Below, piece by piece: positions 20,985-30,086 of a stretch of 43,405 bases of DNA. The stretch covers positions 1 through 43,405 of the forward strand of contig JANBPT010000334.1 of the NCBI GenBank assembly GCA_027575765.1, given 5' to 3'. Position 1 is the first letter of the stretch. Each line of letters starts with the position of its first letter. The stretch comes from Tieghemiomyces parasiticus (taxonomy: Eukaryota; Kickxellomycota; Dimargaritomycetes; Dimargaritales; Dimargaritaceae). The notes under the pieces were generated by a model. The model had not been told where the DNA came from and made no database searches. It saw only the letters and a list, made by a program, of their open reading frames with translations. Position numbers and translations under genes: made by a program.

Positions 20985-21425
20985 GGCGAAGGATTGTGTT
21001 CGGAGTGGGAGGTGGTTAGAGGGCGGAGTCAAGGCTACCTGATGCGTCACTAAGTGAGGTGAAGCAATACAGGAAGAAAAAGGACTACAACGAAACCAGG
21101 GGTGGTTAGCTCTGGACACGACGGTCAGAGACAGAGGTCAAGTCGGACCCTGGCTGCTCACAGCACAGCCGATATGACCGGGTATGTTAACTAGAAAACA
21201 GGCCGCAGCCCTGGATGGACAACCATCACTATTGACCACTGGTAAAGGAGGCGAAAGTAAATTAAGCGTTCAACGCATTGAACAGTCCAAGTAACGGAGC
21301 ACGCCGAAACGCCAATCTATCCCAAAACGCCACTTGCAAATAATGGTAATGTAGTTTATTATCAGGAGCAAAGGACACCCCTCCCACGTAGCCACAACGG
21401 GACCGATCCTCCTCGGGCCTCTGCC
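20985..21425. promoter_or_regulatory. Intergenic region MMAB promoter / bL19m 3' end
   Basis: About 440 bp between tandem minus-strand genes. It holds the bL19m polyadenylation signal and, nearer 20985-21200, the MMAB promoter or a possible untranslated/targeting 5' exon. No other coding signal was recognised. Confidence 0.45.
21355..21360 (-). promoter_or_regulatory. Polyadenylation signal AATAAA for bL19m
   Basis: TTTATT on the plus strand is AATAAA on the minus strand, 66 nt beyond the bL19m stop codon, a normal distance for a fungal 3' untranslated region. Confidence 0.6.
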
Positions 21426-22224
21426 CTACGACATCCGGAACTCCTTGCGGTTATTGAACATAAAGGCCTTCTCGGGCTGCTTCCGAATATAATAAAGCTT
21501 GGCGCGGTGATAGTTTTTACCCTTCTCTAGAATCTTGATGTTCTTGACCATAGGCGAGTAAGCCTTGAAATCAATCTCGACGCCGAGCTTCATAACGATA
21601 TTACGCAGGGTGAAGGAGGTGTCGATACCGCGGCGGTAAACGCCCAGGCAGAATCCGACGAACTTGGTGGTGGTGTTGGAAGTTTTGCTATTCAGAGTTT
21701 CGACCATTACAATGTCGCCAGCCTGCATGGTACGTTGGCGATCGATGGGGCGGCGGAGAAAGAGCTCGCCACGGTCAAAACTACCTTCCGCCAAGTTGGT
21801 GCGCTGAATCCCCTCGCGCTTGATCTGGTCCATCAGGTTGGTGTACCGCCGCGGGTTGGCGTCCACGGGCCTGGTAGAGAGCGCGAGCGACGTTTTCGGG
21901 ATAGTTTCTGATGGCCATAAGGGGAGAGAGAGAGAGAGAGGAGGGGTCGAATGTGCAATGAGCGTGGGGGGGGGGGTGGGAAGGTGGGTTGGCGGAGGGA
22001 TCTCAAAGGTCTATACGACTTGCTTCAATCCTGAAGACCATCGAAGGCTCGGCTCGGGATCGGAAGCAAATTCAACCCCTACCTTGAGTTTTCGTAGCGG
22101 TCGCGGTGGCAGCCTCTTCGGCCTGCGCCTTGGCGCTGGTGTTGAGGCCACGCTGGATCGTGCGGGTCAGGCCCGCCGAGCGGGTGAGGAGGGTCAGGGA
22201 CCGTAGCGAGGCGGTGATCGACAT
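21426..22224 (-). CDS. Mitochondrial ribosomal protein bL19m
   Basis: The model is complement(join(21426..21907, 22083..22224)), 207 residues, one 175-bp GT-AG intron in phase 1. It is the mitochondrial form of bacterial L19 (yeast Img1), a large-subunit protein at the subunit interface. Exon 1 encodes a typical presequence, Arg/Ser/Thr/Leu-rich and without acidic residues for about 35 positions (start MSITASLRSLTLLTRSAGL). The L19 core is in exon 2: GDIVMVET, KFVGFCLGVYRRGIDTSFTL and an internal GVEIDFKAYSPMVKNIKIL, ending in the RRAKLYYIR-like element (here HRAKLYYIRKQ). The exon 2 acceptor at 21907 joins ...KTQ to ETIPKTSLALSTRPV. The intron contains a GA microsatellite and a G10 tract. 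Confidence 0.92.
21920..21977. repeat. (GA)n microsatellite and poly-G tract inside the bL19m intron
   Basis: A GA dinucleotide run at about 21923-21940 is followed at about 21965-21976 by an uninterrupted G tract of ten bases. Both lie in the intron and are likely length-polymorphic. Confidence 0.8.
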
Positions 22225-22667
22225 GGCAAGGACAATGGGTTTCCTGTAGACGCTAGTGTCAGTAACTATCGAAACAAAACCGAGAAAGATAAAGAGACAA
22301 TGCCCGTGATGAATCGGAATGCAGGGCCTGAGATCAGACAAGCGTGAGGGATCAACGGGTCACAGGCTTAACTGGCTGAATCTGGGCATGTGGCTTGTCG
22401 GCAGTTCACTCCTGGAGCGACTTTTCTTGACCCTACCCTGGGTGGCACGGCGAATCGTGCCCACCTCCCCCTCCCACACATTGCTGTACAAGTCGATGCA
22501 TGCAATGGGCCGCCGCTTTTTCGCGGGCTCTGCGGCGTGAACCACCCCCACCCCACATACAACTTTAGGATGGTCAGCGTCTCCCCACCCCCTCCACTCA
22601 CGACTCCCTACTTCGCTGCCTTCTCGTCATCCTTTCACATTTCCTCACCATCTTAGGTGTCACCAGT
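22225..22667. promoter_or_regulatory. Divergent promoter region bL19m / kinase
   Basis: A 443-bp spacer between divergently transcribed genes. The kinase-proximal 120 bp are strongly pyrimidine-rich (C/T tracts from about 22540 to 22655), as upstream of VPS33 and the metacaspase. No additional gene is seen. Confidence 0.5.
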
Positions 22668-24751
22668 ATGGCCCTGTTTAACCCGCTTCTGCGTGTGACG
22701 GCGGGGCTGGAAGAGCTCTACCGGACTATTGAGGCCCAGAGGCCACCACCAAGACCTCTATCACCCCACGACGTCTATTCTGACGATGAAGACGACGCCA
22801 TCAATTTTGTTCCTATTGGCGCCCCTTTGACCCCACGACAATGTAGGTATTAGTGGCTATGGAACCCGCACTTAGTATGCCATCGGTCGTCACACCATAA
22901 CGTAGAACCGTTGCGTCGGATAAGCAGGACCTAGGCCCGCTTTACAGTGTTCCAAGGCAGACATTTAATGCGTAATTGATGGTTTGGGCCCCACTACTTT
23001 ATCTTACCAGCCTCCCCGGCAGTGCCCCTCGTTACAACAACAACAACCGTAGTCGACGACAGAGTGACCAAGCAGCCAATACCGGCCGATCCTGATCCTA
23101 CCTACGACACCATTCAGGTTGGCACACGTTTGGCTCACCGCTATATAGTCGAGCAGAGTTATGGCCAGGGCACTTTTAGCACCGTCTACCTCGCCCGAGA
23201 TACCTACGTTCGGTCGACCGATTCGACCCCGCACGATGAACCCTCTCCGCACCGCCTCGTAGCTATTAAAGTGGCCCGCAAAGGACACCAAGCCATGATC
23301 CAGGCGGAGTACCAGAGGCTTCGGAAACTGGAGCTCCACTCGCTCACCGCACCCGCCAACTCCAACCTTCCCACACCCAGTATGACGCCGTTCCCGAACA
23401 TGTTTTTGTTGGCCTACCACGCCTTCAGGCTGGTAGACGGGTGCTACTGTTTCGCCATGGATGCCCTGATTGGCGGCCCGGTCAGCGTGAAGGCCTACCC
23501 CTCCCCGTCATCCAACGTGGTCGGACTAGAAAGCACTTCCGAGGCCTTCCGGATCAACCAAATACGCAAAATTGCCGTGCAAATAATTGGCACCCTCGGA
23601 GTGCTCCACCGGCACCGCCTGATCCACGCTGATATCAAGCCTGACAACATCTTACGGGTGGCCCCAGGTAAGTGCACCAAGCCACCTGCTGGTCAGCTCT
23701 TTGTACCTGGGGTATAACTGAATCACACAGGAAGTACACCAAGTCAGAAGCCTGCATTAACACACCTGCACCGTAATGATGTATGTCGTCTACATGGACA
23801 TTTTTTTTAAAGATTCTCACCGAGTCCGCCTGGTCGACTTCGGCAGTGCCGTGTCCTACTGTGATCTTCACCTGTACTATACCAACTTTGAGATCCAGAC
23901 GTTTGGCTATCGCGCCCCCGAGGTGAGCCACGTAGTTAGAAAAGACGGCTCGGATTGTCCCAATTGATGCCTTGCTTGAGCCGCATTTTAATACTTACCA
24001 ATGACCCCCCCCCATTGTGCACTTCTTTAACTAGGTCCTGTTTGGCGTACCGTTCGACCGCCAAATTGACATGTGGTCACTAGGTAAGGGTGTTCATAAT
24101 CCACAGCCGGGAGGTGAGGCATCGTAAGTGGTCCCTATTGCCTGTGCGAACCCGCCCGCCTTAATACTCACGCGGAGAGAAATTCTGTCCCCCTTGTATC
24201 TCCTTCACCCCCGCCCCTTTTCCCATACCCCTTTGCAGGCTGCACGCTTTTTGAATTGTTTACTGAACGCCTGCCCTTTACTCCGCTTAAGCGATCACTG
24301 ATGGTAGAGGCCATTGTGACTTTGCTAGGCCCAGTGGCCAACCGCTATAGCCATGCAAACTATGCTGGTGGTCGCTTTGCCGCTCGCTATGAGGCAGCGC
24401 GGTCTGGTAAGCCACTTACATTGGAACAAAGGTAAGTCAACGGCTTGCTTCCGAGCCATCATCTCGCGTTTGTATTACCCATGTCCTTCATCTCCCATCT
24501 ACCGGATTGACTGGACTAGAGAATCCAACCTCTCACGGCCTTAAGTTACCACACACACCTTCCGTCGACCCCCCCTCTTCATTACCAGGATACACCGTCT
24601 GGCAGTGGCCACGGGGGCGTGTGACCGAGAGTTTCTTGACTTTCTGGCCCGCCTGCTGGAATATGACCCCACGGCCCGATTGTCGCCCCGTCGAGCCCTA
24701 GCGCACCCGTTTGTGCAGCGTCTTTTCCCCTTCGCCGCCTTTCTTGACTGA
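22668..24751 (+). CDS. CMGC-group Ser/Thr protein kinase, DYRK/HIPK-like
   Basis: The model is join(22668..22842, 23011..23667, 23813..23922, 24035..24083, 24239..24431, 24589..24751), 448 residues, five GT-AG introns with matching phases. Kinase landmarks: glycine-rich loop YGQGTFSTVYLARD; ATP-binding Lys145 in VAIKVARK; catalytic loop HADIKPDNIL with Asp266; DFGS with metal-binding Asp286; P+1 loop IQTFGYRAPEV; and helix F DMWSLGC. The P+1 and APE region plus the DMWSLG context fit the DYRK/HIPK branch of CMGC. Two departures are notable: the usual HRD is HAD, and the activation-loop YxY of DYRKs is not evident (the loop reads LYYTNFEIQTFGYR). An N-terminal segment of about 90 residues is acidic and low-complexity. 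Exon 2 could start 12 bases later (23023) at a second in-frame AG. The subfamily is uncertain. Confidence 0.88.
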
Positions 24752-24925
24752 AAGCTGTAAATATGTAAAATTAGAAATGTCAGACTGCCAATAACCTTTA
24801 TAGCTCATTTGTCATTTCAAATCCGTTTAATTAATACAAAATCCTTATTGGGATATCCATCGGTAAAAGTACGCAAATTTTCCCCATTTGATTTGAAGTG
24901 CTAGAATGGCGTGGATACCCGTGCT
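24752..24925. other. Convergent AT-rich 3' spacer kinase / PhzF
   Basis: 174 bp between facing stop codons, clearly more AT-rich than the flanking genes. It provides several candidate 3'-end signals on both strands. No gene. Confidence 0.5.
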
Positions 24926-26020
24926 CTAGAAGCGAATCTGGCCGACCACGACGGTCACTGCGCACCCGGTGATCTGTACTTTACCTTCCATCTCGGGGCT
25001 GAGCATGGTCTCTACGAAGCCCTGGCGCGACGCACCCTGGACATAAGTCGCACGGGCCGCCCCGGTAACGCTCTGCCAGTAGGGTGCATAGACGGTACAC
25101 GCCGAGCCTGTTATGGGATCCTCGGATACCCCAAGCCAGGGAGCGAAGACCCGCACTGCCGCGTCAGGACCACCGGGCAGTCCCGGCGGCAGGGCGGCCA
25201 TGACAGCCACGAGATCCAGGTTGCACTGGTGACCGAGGGTGATCACAGTAGGACTGGAAATGGGCGACAGGCGCTGTAGAATATCGGGGTCATGATGGGG
25301 GTTGTCGATGTGGACCACGAGATAACGGTTATTGGGCGCATAAAGAACGGATGTGGCAGTCAGTGGCACCGATGAGGTCGCCAGGGTCACGTCGACAATC
25401 TCCTGGACTTTCGCGGTCCACGCGCGGCTATACATGCGGACGGCACCGGGTACCTCGGCGTGGCCGTGGTCACCAAAGGTGGTCGTCGCATCCCCGTCAC
25501 GGTCCACCGCGGCCGCCACGTCTGACAGGCACCGTGGCTTATCAAGCGGAAACACCATGGTGAGGCGAGACTGGTCGTAGCAAGGATCATTGGTTACCCT
25601 CAGCTGGCCGCTCAGGGTCTCGAATTTCAGCACACTGGCACCGCTGCCGACCTCGCTGAATAGTACGTGGGAGGCGGCTAGGGTGGCGTGGCCGCAGAGG
25701 GGGACCTCGCAGGTGGGAGTGAACCAACGTAGTGCGAAGTGGTCGGCGAGGCGGAAGAGTTCTGATTGGATGGAGGAGGTGGCAGTGGTAGTGGGACTCT
25801 CAGCGGTGGCCGCCGAGAAATGCTGGCCCTGGGGCGTGTTTGGGAGGATGGGTTGGACAAAGGCGGTTTCGGAGAGGTTCATCTCTGCGGCGATACGTAG
25901 CTGGGTCGCGTCGTCGAGGTGTATGCCTGGCGGGACGAGGCAGACCGCGGCGGGATTGCCCGTAAAGGGCTGGCTGTCCTTGGAGAAGGCGTCCACGGTG
26001 TAGATGGCAAGCTTAGGCAT
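24926..26020 (-). CDS. PhzF-family protein (phenazine biosynthesis-like isomerase fold)
   Basis: Single exon, 364 residues, start ATG at 26020 (MPKLAIYTVDAF). PhzF proteins have two diaminopimelate-epimerase-like halves and isomerise small substrates by proton transfer; most eukaryotic members have no known substrate. Seen: FTGNPAAVCLVP near residues 19-30; NLSETAFV near 48-55, with Glu51 in the position of the catalytic glutamate; CGHATLAASHVLF, the glycine-loop of the first half; and GVSEDPITGSACTVYAP in the second half, matching the family EDPxTGSA motif. Length is somewhat above the usual 260-300 because of insertions near residues 60-80 and 150-200. An in-frame TTG upstream is not needed. 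Nothing nearby suggests a phenazine cluster, so a phenazine role is not implied. Confidence 0.9.
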   Translation of the reverse strand: MPKLAIYTVDAFSKDSQPFTGNPAAVCLVPPGIHLDDATQLRIAAEMNLSETAFVQPILPNTPQGQHFSAATAESPTTTATSSIQSELFRLADHFALRWFTPTCEVPLCGHATLAASHVLFSEVGSGASVLKFETLSGQLRVTNDPCYDQSRLTMVFPLDKPRCLSDVAAAVDRDGDATTTFGDHGHAEVPGAVRMYSRAWTAKVQEIVDVTLATSSVPLTATSVLYAPNNRYLVVHIDNPHHDPDILQRLSPISSPTVITLGHQCNLDLVAVMAALPPGLPGGPDAAVRVFAPWLGVSEDPITGSACTVYAPYWQSVTGAARATYVQGASRQGFVETMLSPEMEGKVQITGCAVTVVVGQIRF

Positions 26021-27259
26021 GTCTGTATGGTTGAGTGAAGGGCGCAAAGCGGTGTACTGGAAGACGAGGGGGAAAAGGGGTAATTATTTAAGTGTCTGTG
26101 GGTGTTGGCCCTAAAAGCCGTGTAGGGCTTGATGAGGACGGCCGCGAGGGGAGGGGCAAGACACCGGAGGATGATTACGCCTGACTAGAGGGAACCCTGT
26201 TAGAACTAGCAGACGGGATCGTGAGAAGGGTTTAGCAAACACTTCCCAAATAAACATGGCGCATGAAAATAATATTACGGTAAAGAGAATGGATGGGTGG
26301 CCTCTGGAAGAAACTCCGCGTGAGTAGCCGTGTCGCCACCAGAGACCAGATGAGTATCCTGCATGTCAGCTGCCGTGGTGGGGCGTCGATGTAGCAGCCA
26401 TACTCTCAAACTGAGGGGCAGGGTGTTGGTCTCACAGCGTCTGTGGTGGCCCTGAAGCGAGGGAACGCCTCAACCGGCCACCTCTTACCCATCTGGCCGA
26501 TGTCGCCCTGCCCACCATTTCCACGTGGCGCGTACAGGTCGCGGCTATTGTCTTAACTTGATCCTGGTCGATTGGAAGCCACCGATACGATCCAACAGGT
26601 GTCAGGTAACAGGTCCGCCCGCGTTGACGTCGTCGCTACAGTCTCCAATACCCACCCCCTCCCCACATTCCACCGCCATCCTCGTTCGTCATTTGGCCCT
26701 TCTCGCCGTCCACCCCCGGTTGCTACGGCCACCAGATTTCCCCACGGCCACAGTATCCCCAGGTCAGTGCAAACTCCGACCGGCCCTATTGGGATATACA
26801 CGTATTCAGCTTGATCACAGCACAGTAAGGGTCGGCCGATCCGTCGGGCCTTGACGGTCCCTGCTGTACGCGTCGTCGGCCCGTGACCTTCGCGCCACCA
26901 CGAGACCTCGCGCTGCACAGGCTGTTGGCGGTGTCGTGTTTAGCGGGCCGACCCTGGCAAACCGCACCCCTCTCACGCTGAACCTCGGGACTGGACCACC
27001 CCGCTGGCCGGCTCAGGTGGCTGCGAGTACAATGGTGACTGTAGCATGCTTTTATACCGGTCATTCTGTCCCAAGACTCTGTTGTTTGCGTTTTAGGTGT
27101 ATTTCCCCAGGTACTTGACTTTGATATTTCGACCCACTGACTAGGCGCCCCTTTACTATCCGGAATTAATCGGCACTACTACCTAAACACCGTGCTAGTC
27201 CGAACAACTTGCGTCGCCCAGTCCACCTTCACTCTCTTCTCCCCCCCCTCTCTGGCGTT
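26021..27259. promoter_or_regulatory. Divergent intergenic region PhzF / metacaspase
   Basis: About 1.24 kb between divergently transcribed genes. A pyrimidine-rich tract with a C8 run lies immediately upstream of the metacaspase start (27230-27255). Several short open frames occur at 26525-27118 on both strands without recognisable similarity; some of this may be a 5' untranslated exon. No RNA gene was recognised. Confidence 0.45.
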
Positions 27260-28714
27260 ATGTACAGCACCCGCGGCTACAACCACCCCCCAGCTAGGGG
27301 CCAGCCCTACCCAGCACAAACCTCTCGTGGCTACCTGCCGCCAGACTACCTGGAACTGGCCAACAACGGCGGTATGAATCCCCAGGGCATGTCGGGCCCC
27401 ATGCTGGACCATGATCTGTTCGGAGGGCGACCCCCGCTGCCGCCGCTCATTCCCTACCGTCCGCACTTTGGGCGTTATAATACCGGGCCGATGCCCGGTA
27501 TGGGCCCGCAGCCAGGACCTATGGGTTACTCCGGGGGCGAAATTATACCGTACGGAGGGCAGAACGCCATGGATATGGTCCACCAGTGTACCGGCCGTAA
27601 GCGGGCCTTGTTAATCGGTATCAACTACATTGGTCAGTCGCACCCGTTAAAAGGTAGGCGTAACGATCGGGAAGGCTTAGGCCAGGTCTAAAACACTTCA
27701 TTTCTCCCTTTGTAGAACCGCAGTGCTTGAACGAACCAACGTAGGCGAAGTCGATCAGTGCCAGCCTGGCTTCACCCTAGCAATTGTGCCCCTTACCGAT
27801 GCCTCGTATTCACTCTCTCTCTTTTTGAAAAAAATGTACACGTACACACACACATACCCCTCCCCACTCCTCCTACCCCAGGCTGTATCAATGACGCCTA
27901 CCGCATGCGGGACCTTCTCACGTCGCTCTACAACTTCCACGACAACGACATGGTGATACTGACAGACGACAACCCGGACCCCCGGGCACAACCGACAAGG
28001 ACCAATCTCATCCGGGCCATGCACTGGCTAGTGGCCAACGCCCAGCCGACCGACTCGTACTTTTTCCACTACTCGGGCCACGGCACCCAAACAGTGGATG
28101 TCAGCGGGGACGAAATCGACGGCTACGACGAGACCATCCTGCCGGTCGACTTCCGCACGGCCGGGATGATACTGGACGACGAGATGAACGCCATCATGGT
28201 CCGTCTTCTACCCCTGGGGTGCCGGCTCACCGCCGTGTTTGATTCCTGCCACTCCGGTACGGCCCTGGACCTTCCGTTCGTTTACGACTACCGGGGCCGG
28301 TTGGAAAAACATCCCATCGTCGACGCCACCCGTGACGCCCTGGGCCGCGTCCAGACCAACTACATGGCCGGCGACTACTACATGGCCGGGCGGTCGGTAT
28401 TAGAAAGCCTACGGACGGTCGTCCGGGGACCCGCCATCCGACGTCGGCAGCTGAGGTCACGGAGCACCCTGGGCGATGTGGTCATGTTTAGCGGCTGTGC
28501 GGACGACGAGTCATCGGCTGATTCATACGACTATGCACTGGGAAATACCGGGGCTATGTCTAACGCACTAGTCATGGTGTTGCGTAATAATCCCAACCAG
28601 TCTTACGCCCAGATCCTGCGCGGCGTGCGTGATATTCTGCGTGGGAGGTACAACCAGCGGCCTCAGCTTAGTACGGGGCGATACATGGACATGAATCGCA
28701 TGTTTATCCTGTAA
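27260..28714 (+). CDS. Type I metacaspase (caspase-like cysteine protease)
   Basis: The model is join(27260..27653, 27882..28714), 408 residues, one 228-bp GT-AG intron in phase 1. Metacaspases cleave after Arg or Lys and are tied to stress responses, protein quality control and cell death in fungi. The first about 110 residues form a Pro/Gly/Tyr-rich prodomain typical of type I. The p20 region starts at KRALLIGINYIG. The catalytic dyad is complete: His198 in HYSGHGTQT and Cys254 in DSCHSGTALDLPF. GCADDESSAD and AMSNALVMVL follow in the p10 part. The exon junction restores LKGCINDAYRMRDLL, a family signature. The start at 27260 is the first ATG in frame; open frame before it begins only with non-ATG codons. 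Confidence 0.95.
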
Positions 28715-30086
28715 TCTGCGGCCACCTGTCTCTGTTCATTTTATTTCAATTAAAGCCGCGACGTCACGTTTGCTTTCGGGAGTTAATGTACTCTTCCCGG
28801 CTGTATCTTTTTTTCATAAACATAAATTTTTCCTTGGTCCTTGTGGCAGTGCGCATATGCGATATTTGACCTGCGCTAGCCACTGGTACGGGCGGCTGGC
28901 CGAATTAGCCCAAGTCTGAAGATCTCCCGACGGGTAGTGACATGGCACTGAATGATTTCGAGGCCTGAGTATGGCGCTACTGAAGGAGGCGAACGGAGAG
29001 GCGGGATGGCGTGGCATGCGAGGTGGACTGATTCTGTGAGATTCAAGGAGTGGGTGGGCATTTCCCGCATTGGACTGAAGGCCAAACTGTAGTTATCTGT
29101 GAAGACTTGAAATCGGAGTGCTGGCTCCCAACTTAACACCCTCAACCCGGCAGATCAGATGGGTTGGGTAGAGTTTTCCCGGCCTGCCACTCTACCAGTG
29201 TTTTTCTTTAGGGCGATGGGTTATATCCGGTTCTTAATAAAGCGGGATGTAACAGATGGCTCTGAATGTCTGATGGCTGCACATCTTTGCGCGAGATGAC
29301 CAAACCTGTAATACATATGGAGATGTCACTCCAAGCCACAATGTTGGTGGTTGACACGAACCAGTAATTGTTTGGGACCTTTAGCACGTAAACAAGATAC
29401 TCGGGGCTCTTCATCAATGCCGAGCCCCTCGCAGCCGTCCAAGAAACGCGCATCGTCTTTGATACATACATTTTTACTTAGCGTAGACACAGTAGGAAGT
29501 AGCGACTAGAATGCGACGCCGGAGCCCCCGCCGTGTTCGTCCAAACTCACCAATTTGCCGACTTTCTCGTCTACAGATTAGCCAACCAGTCTTTTTCCTC
29601 GGATTCGACTTTGGAGCCCAGCTCCACGCGGCCTCTTCCCCCCTCTCTCTCACCCCATCGCCCAGAGACAGCCTATCGGTTCGCTTGAGTGACCTACGGC
29701 TTTTTCCGCACCCCCTTCCACCTCCCTCGCTTCTGTTGAAGAGATTCGGAACCGTGTGCCACGGGAAGCCTATCACTCTCGAAATCTACCTCTCCTGTGC
29801 AATCTCTACCGTCTTGCCGACATCACCCTCATCTTCGTTCTCTTTACTGCCTTCCCATACCCACCCTTCGGGACTTGCCTACTATTTTTTTTGGCTGCGG
29901 AAAACCCAAAGCTTTCGAGCACCCACGCCCTTTGCCATTCCTTCTGCTACGTGGTCGCCACCCCCGCTTTAAGCTCTTCTACGAAGGCCTCTTGTCATTG
30001 GCCCAGTGCATTCGAACGTCCTTGGCCCTTGCCGTCCAGCCAGCCTCGAATACCTTCCCGTCGACAATTCCTGCCAGGTCTGGACT
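28715..30086. other. Intergenic region metacaspase / SIZ1
   Basis: About 1.37 kb between tandem plus-strand genes. It includes ATTAAA at about 28749-28754, a likely metacaspase polyadenylation signal, and a long pyrimidine-rich stretch (about 29620-29830) that probably belongs to the SIZ1 promoter or leader. A minus-strand ATG-initiated frame at 29208-29471 is listed separately. Confidence 0.45.
29208..29471 (-). other. Isolated minus-strand open frame, unproven
   Basis: An 87-codon frame with a true ATG at 29471. The middle part (PEYLVYVLKVPNNYWFVSTT) looks protein-like and weakly recalls the end of polysaccharide-deacetylase domains, where a hydrophobic strand WFVT precedes a helix ending in W. 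No upstream or downstream exon completing such a protein was found, and the region lies just upstream of the SIZ1 leader. It may be chance, or a relic. Confidence 0.15.

Noticed and set aside
26021..26047. N-terminal extension of the PhzF protein
   Set aside because: The extension would start at TTG; the ATG at 26020 gives the normal family N-terminus.
27209..27259. Upstream start for the metacaspase
   Set aside because: The only upstream in-frame start is TTG; the ATG at 27260 is the first usable codon.
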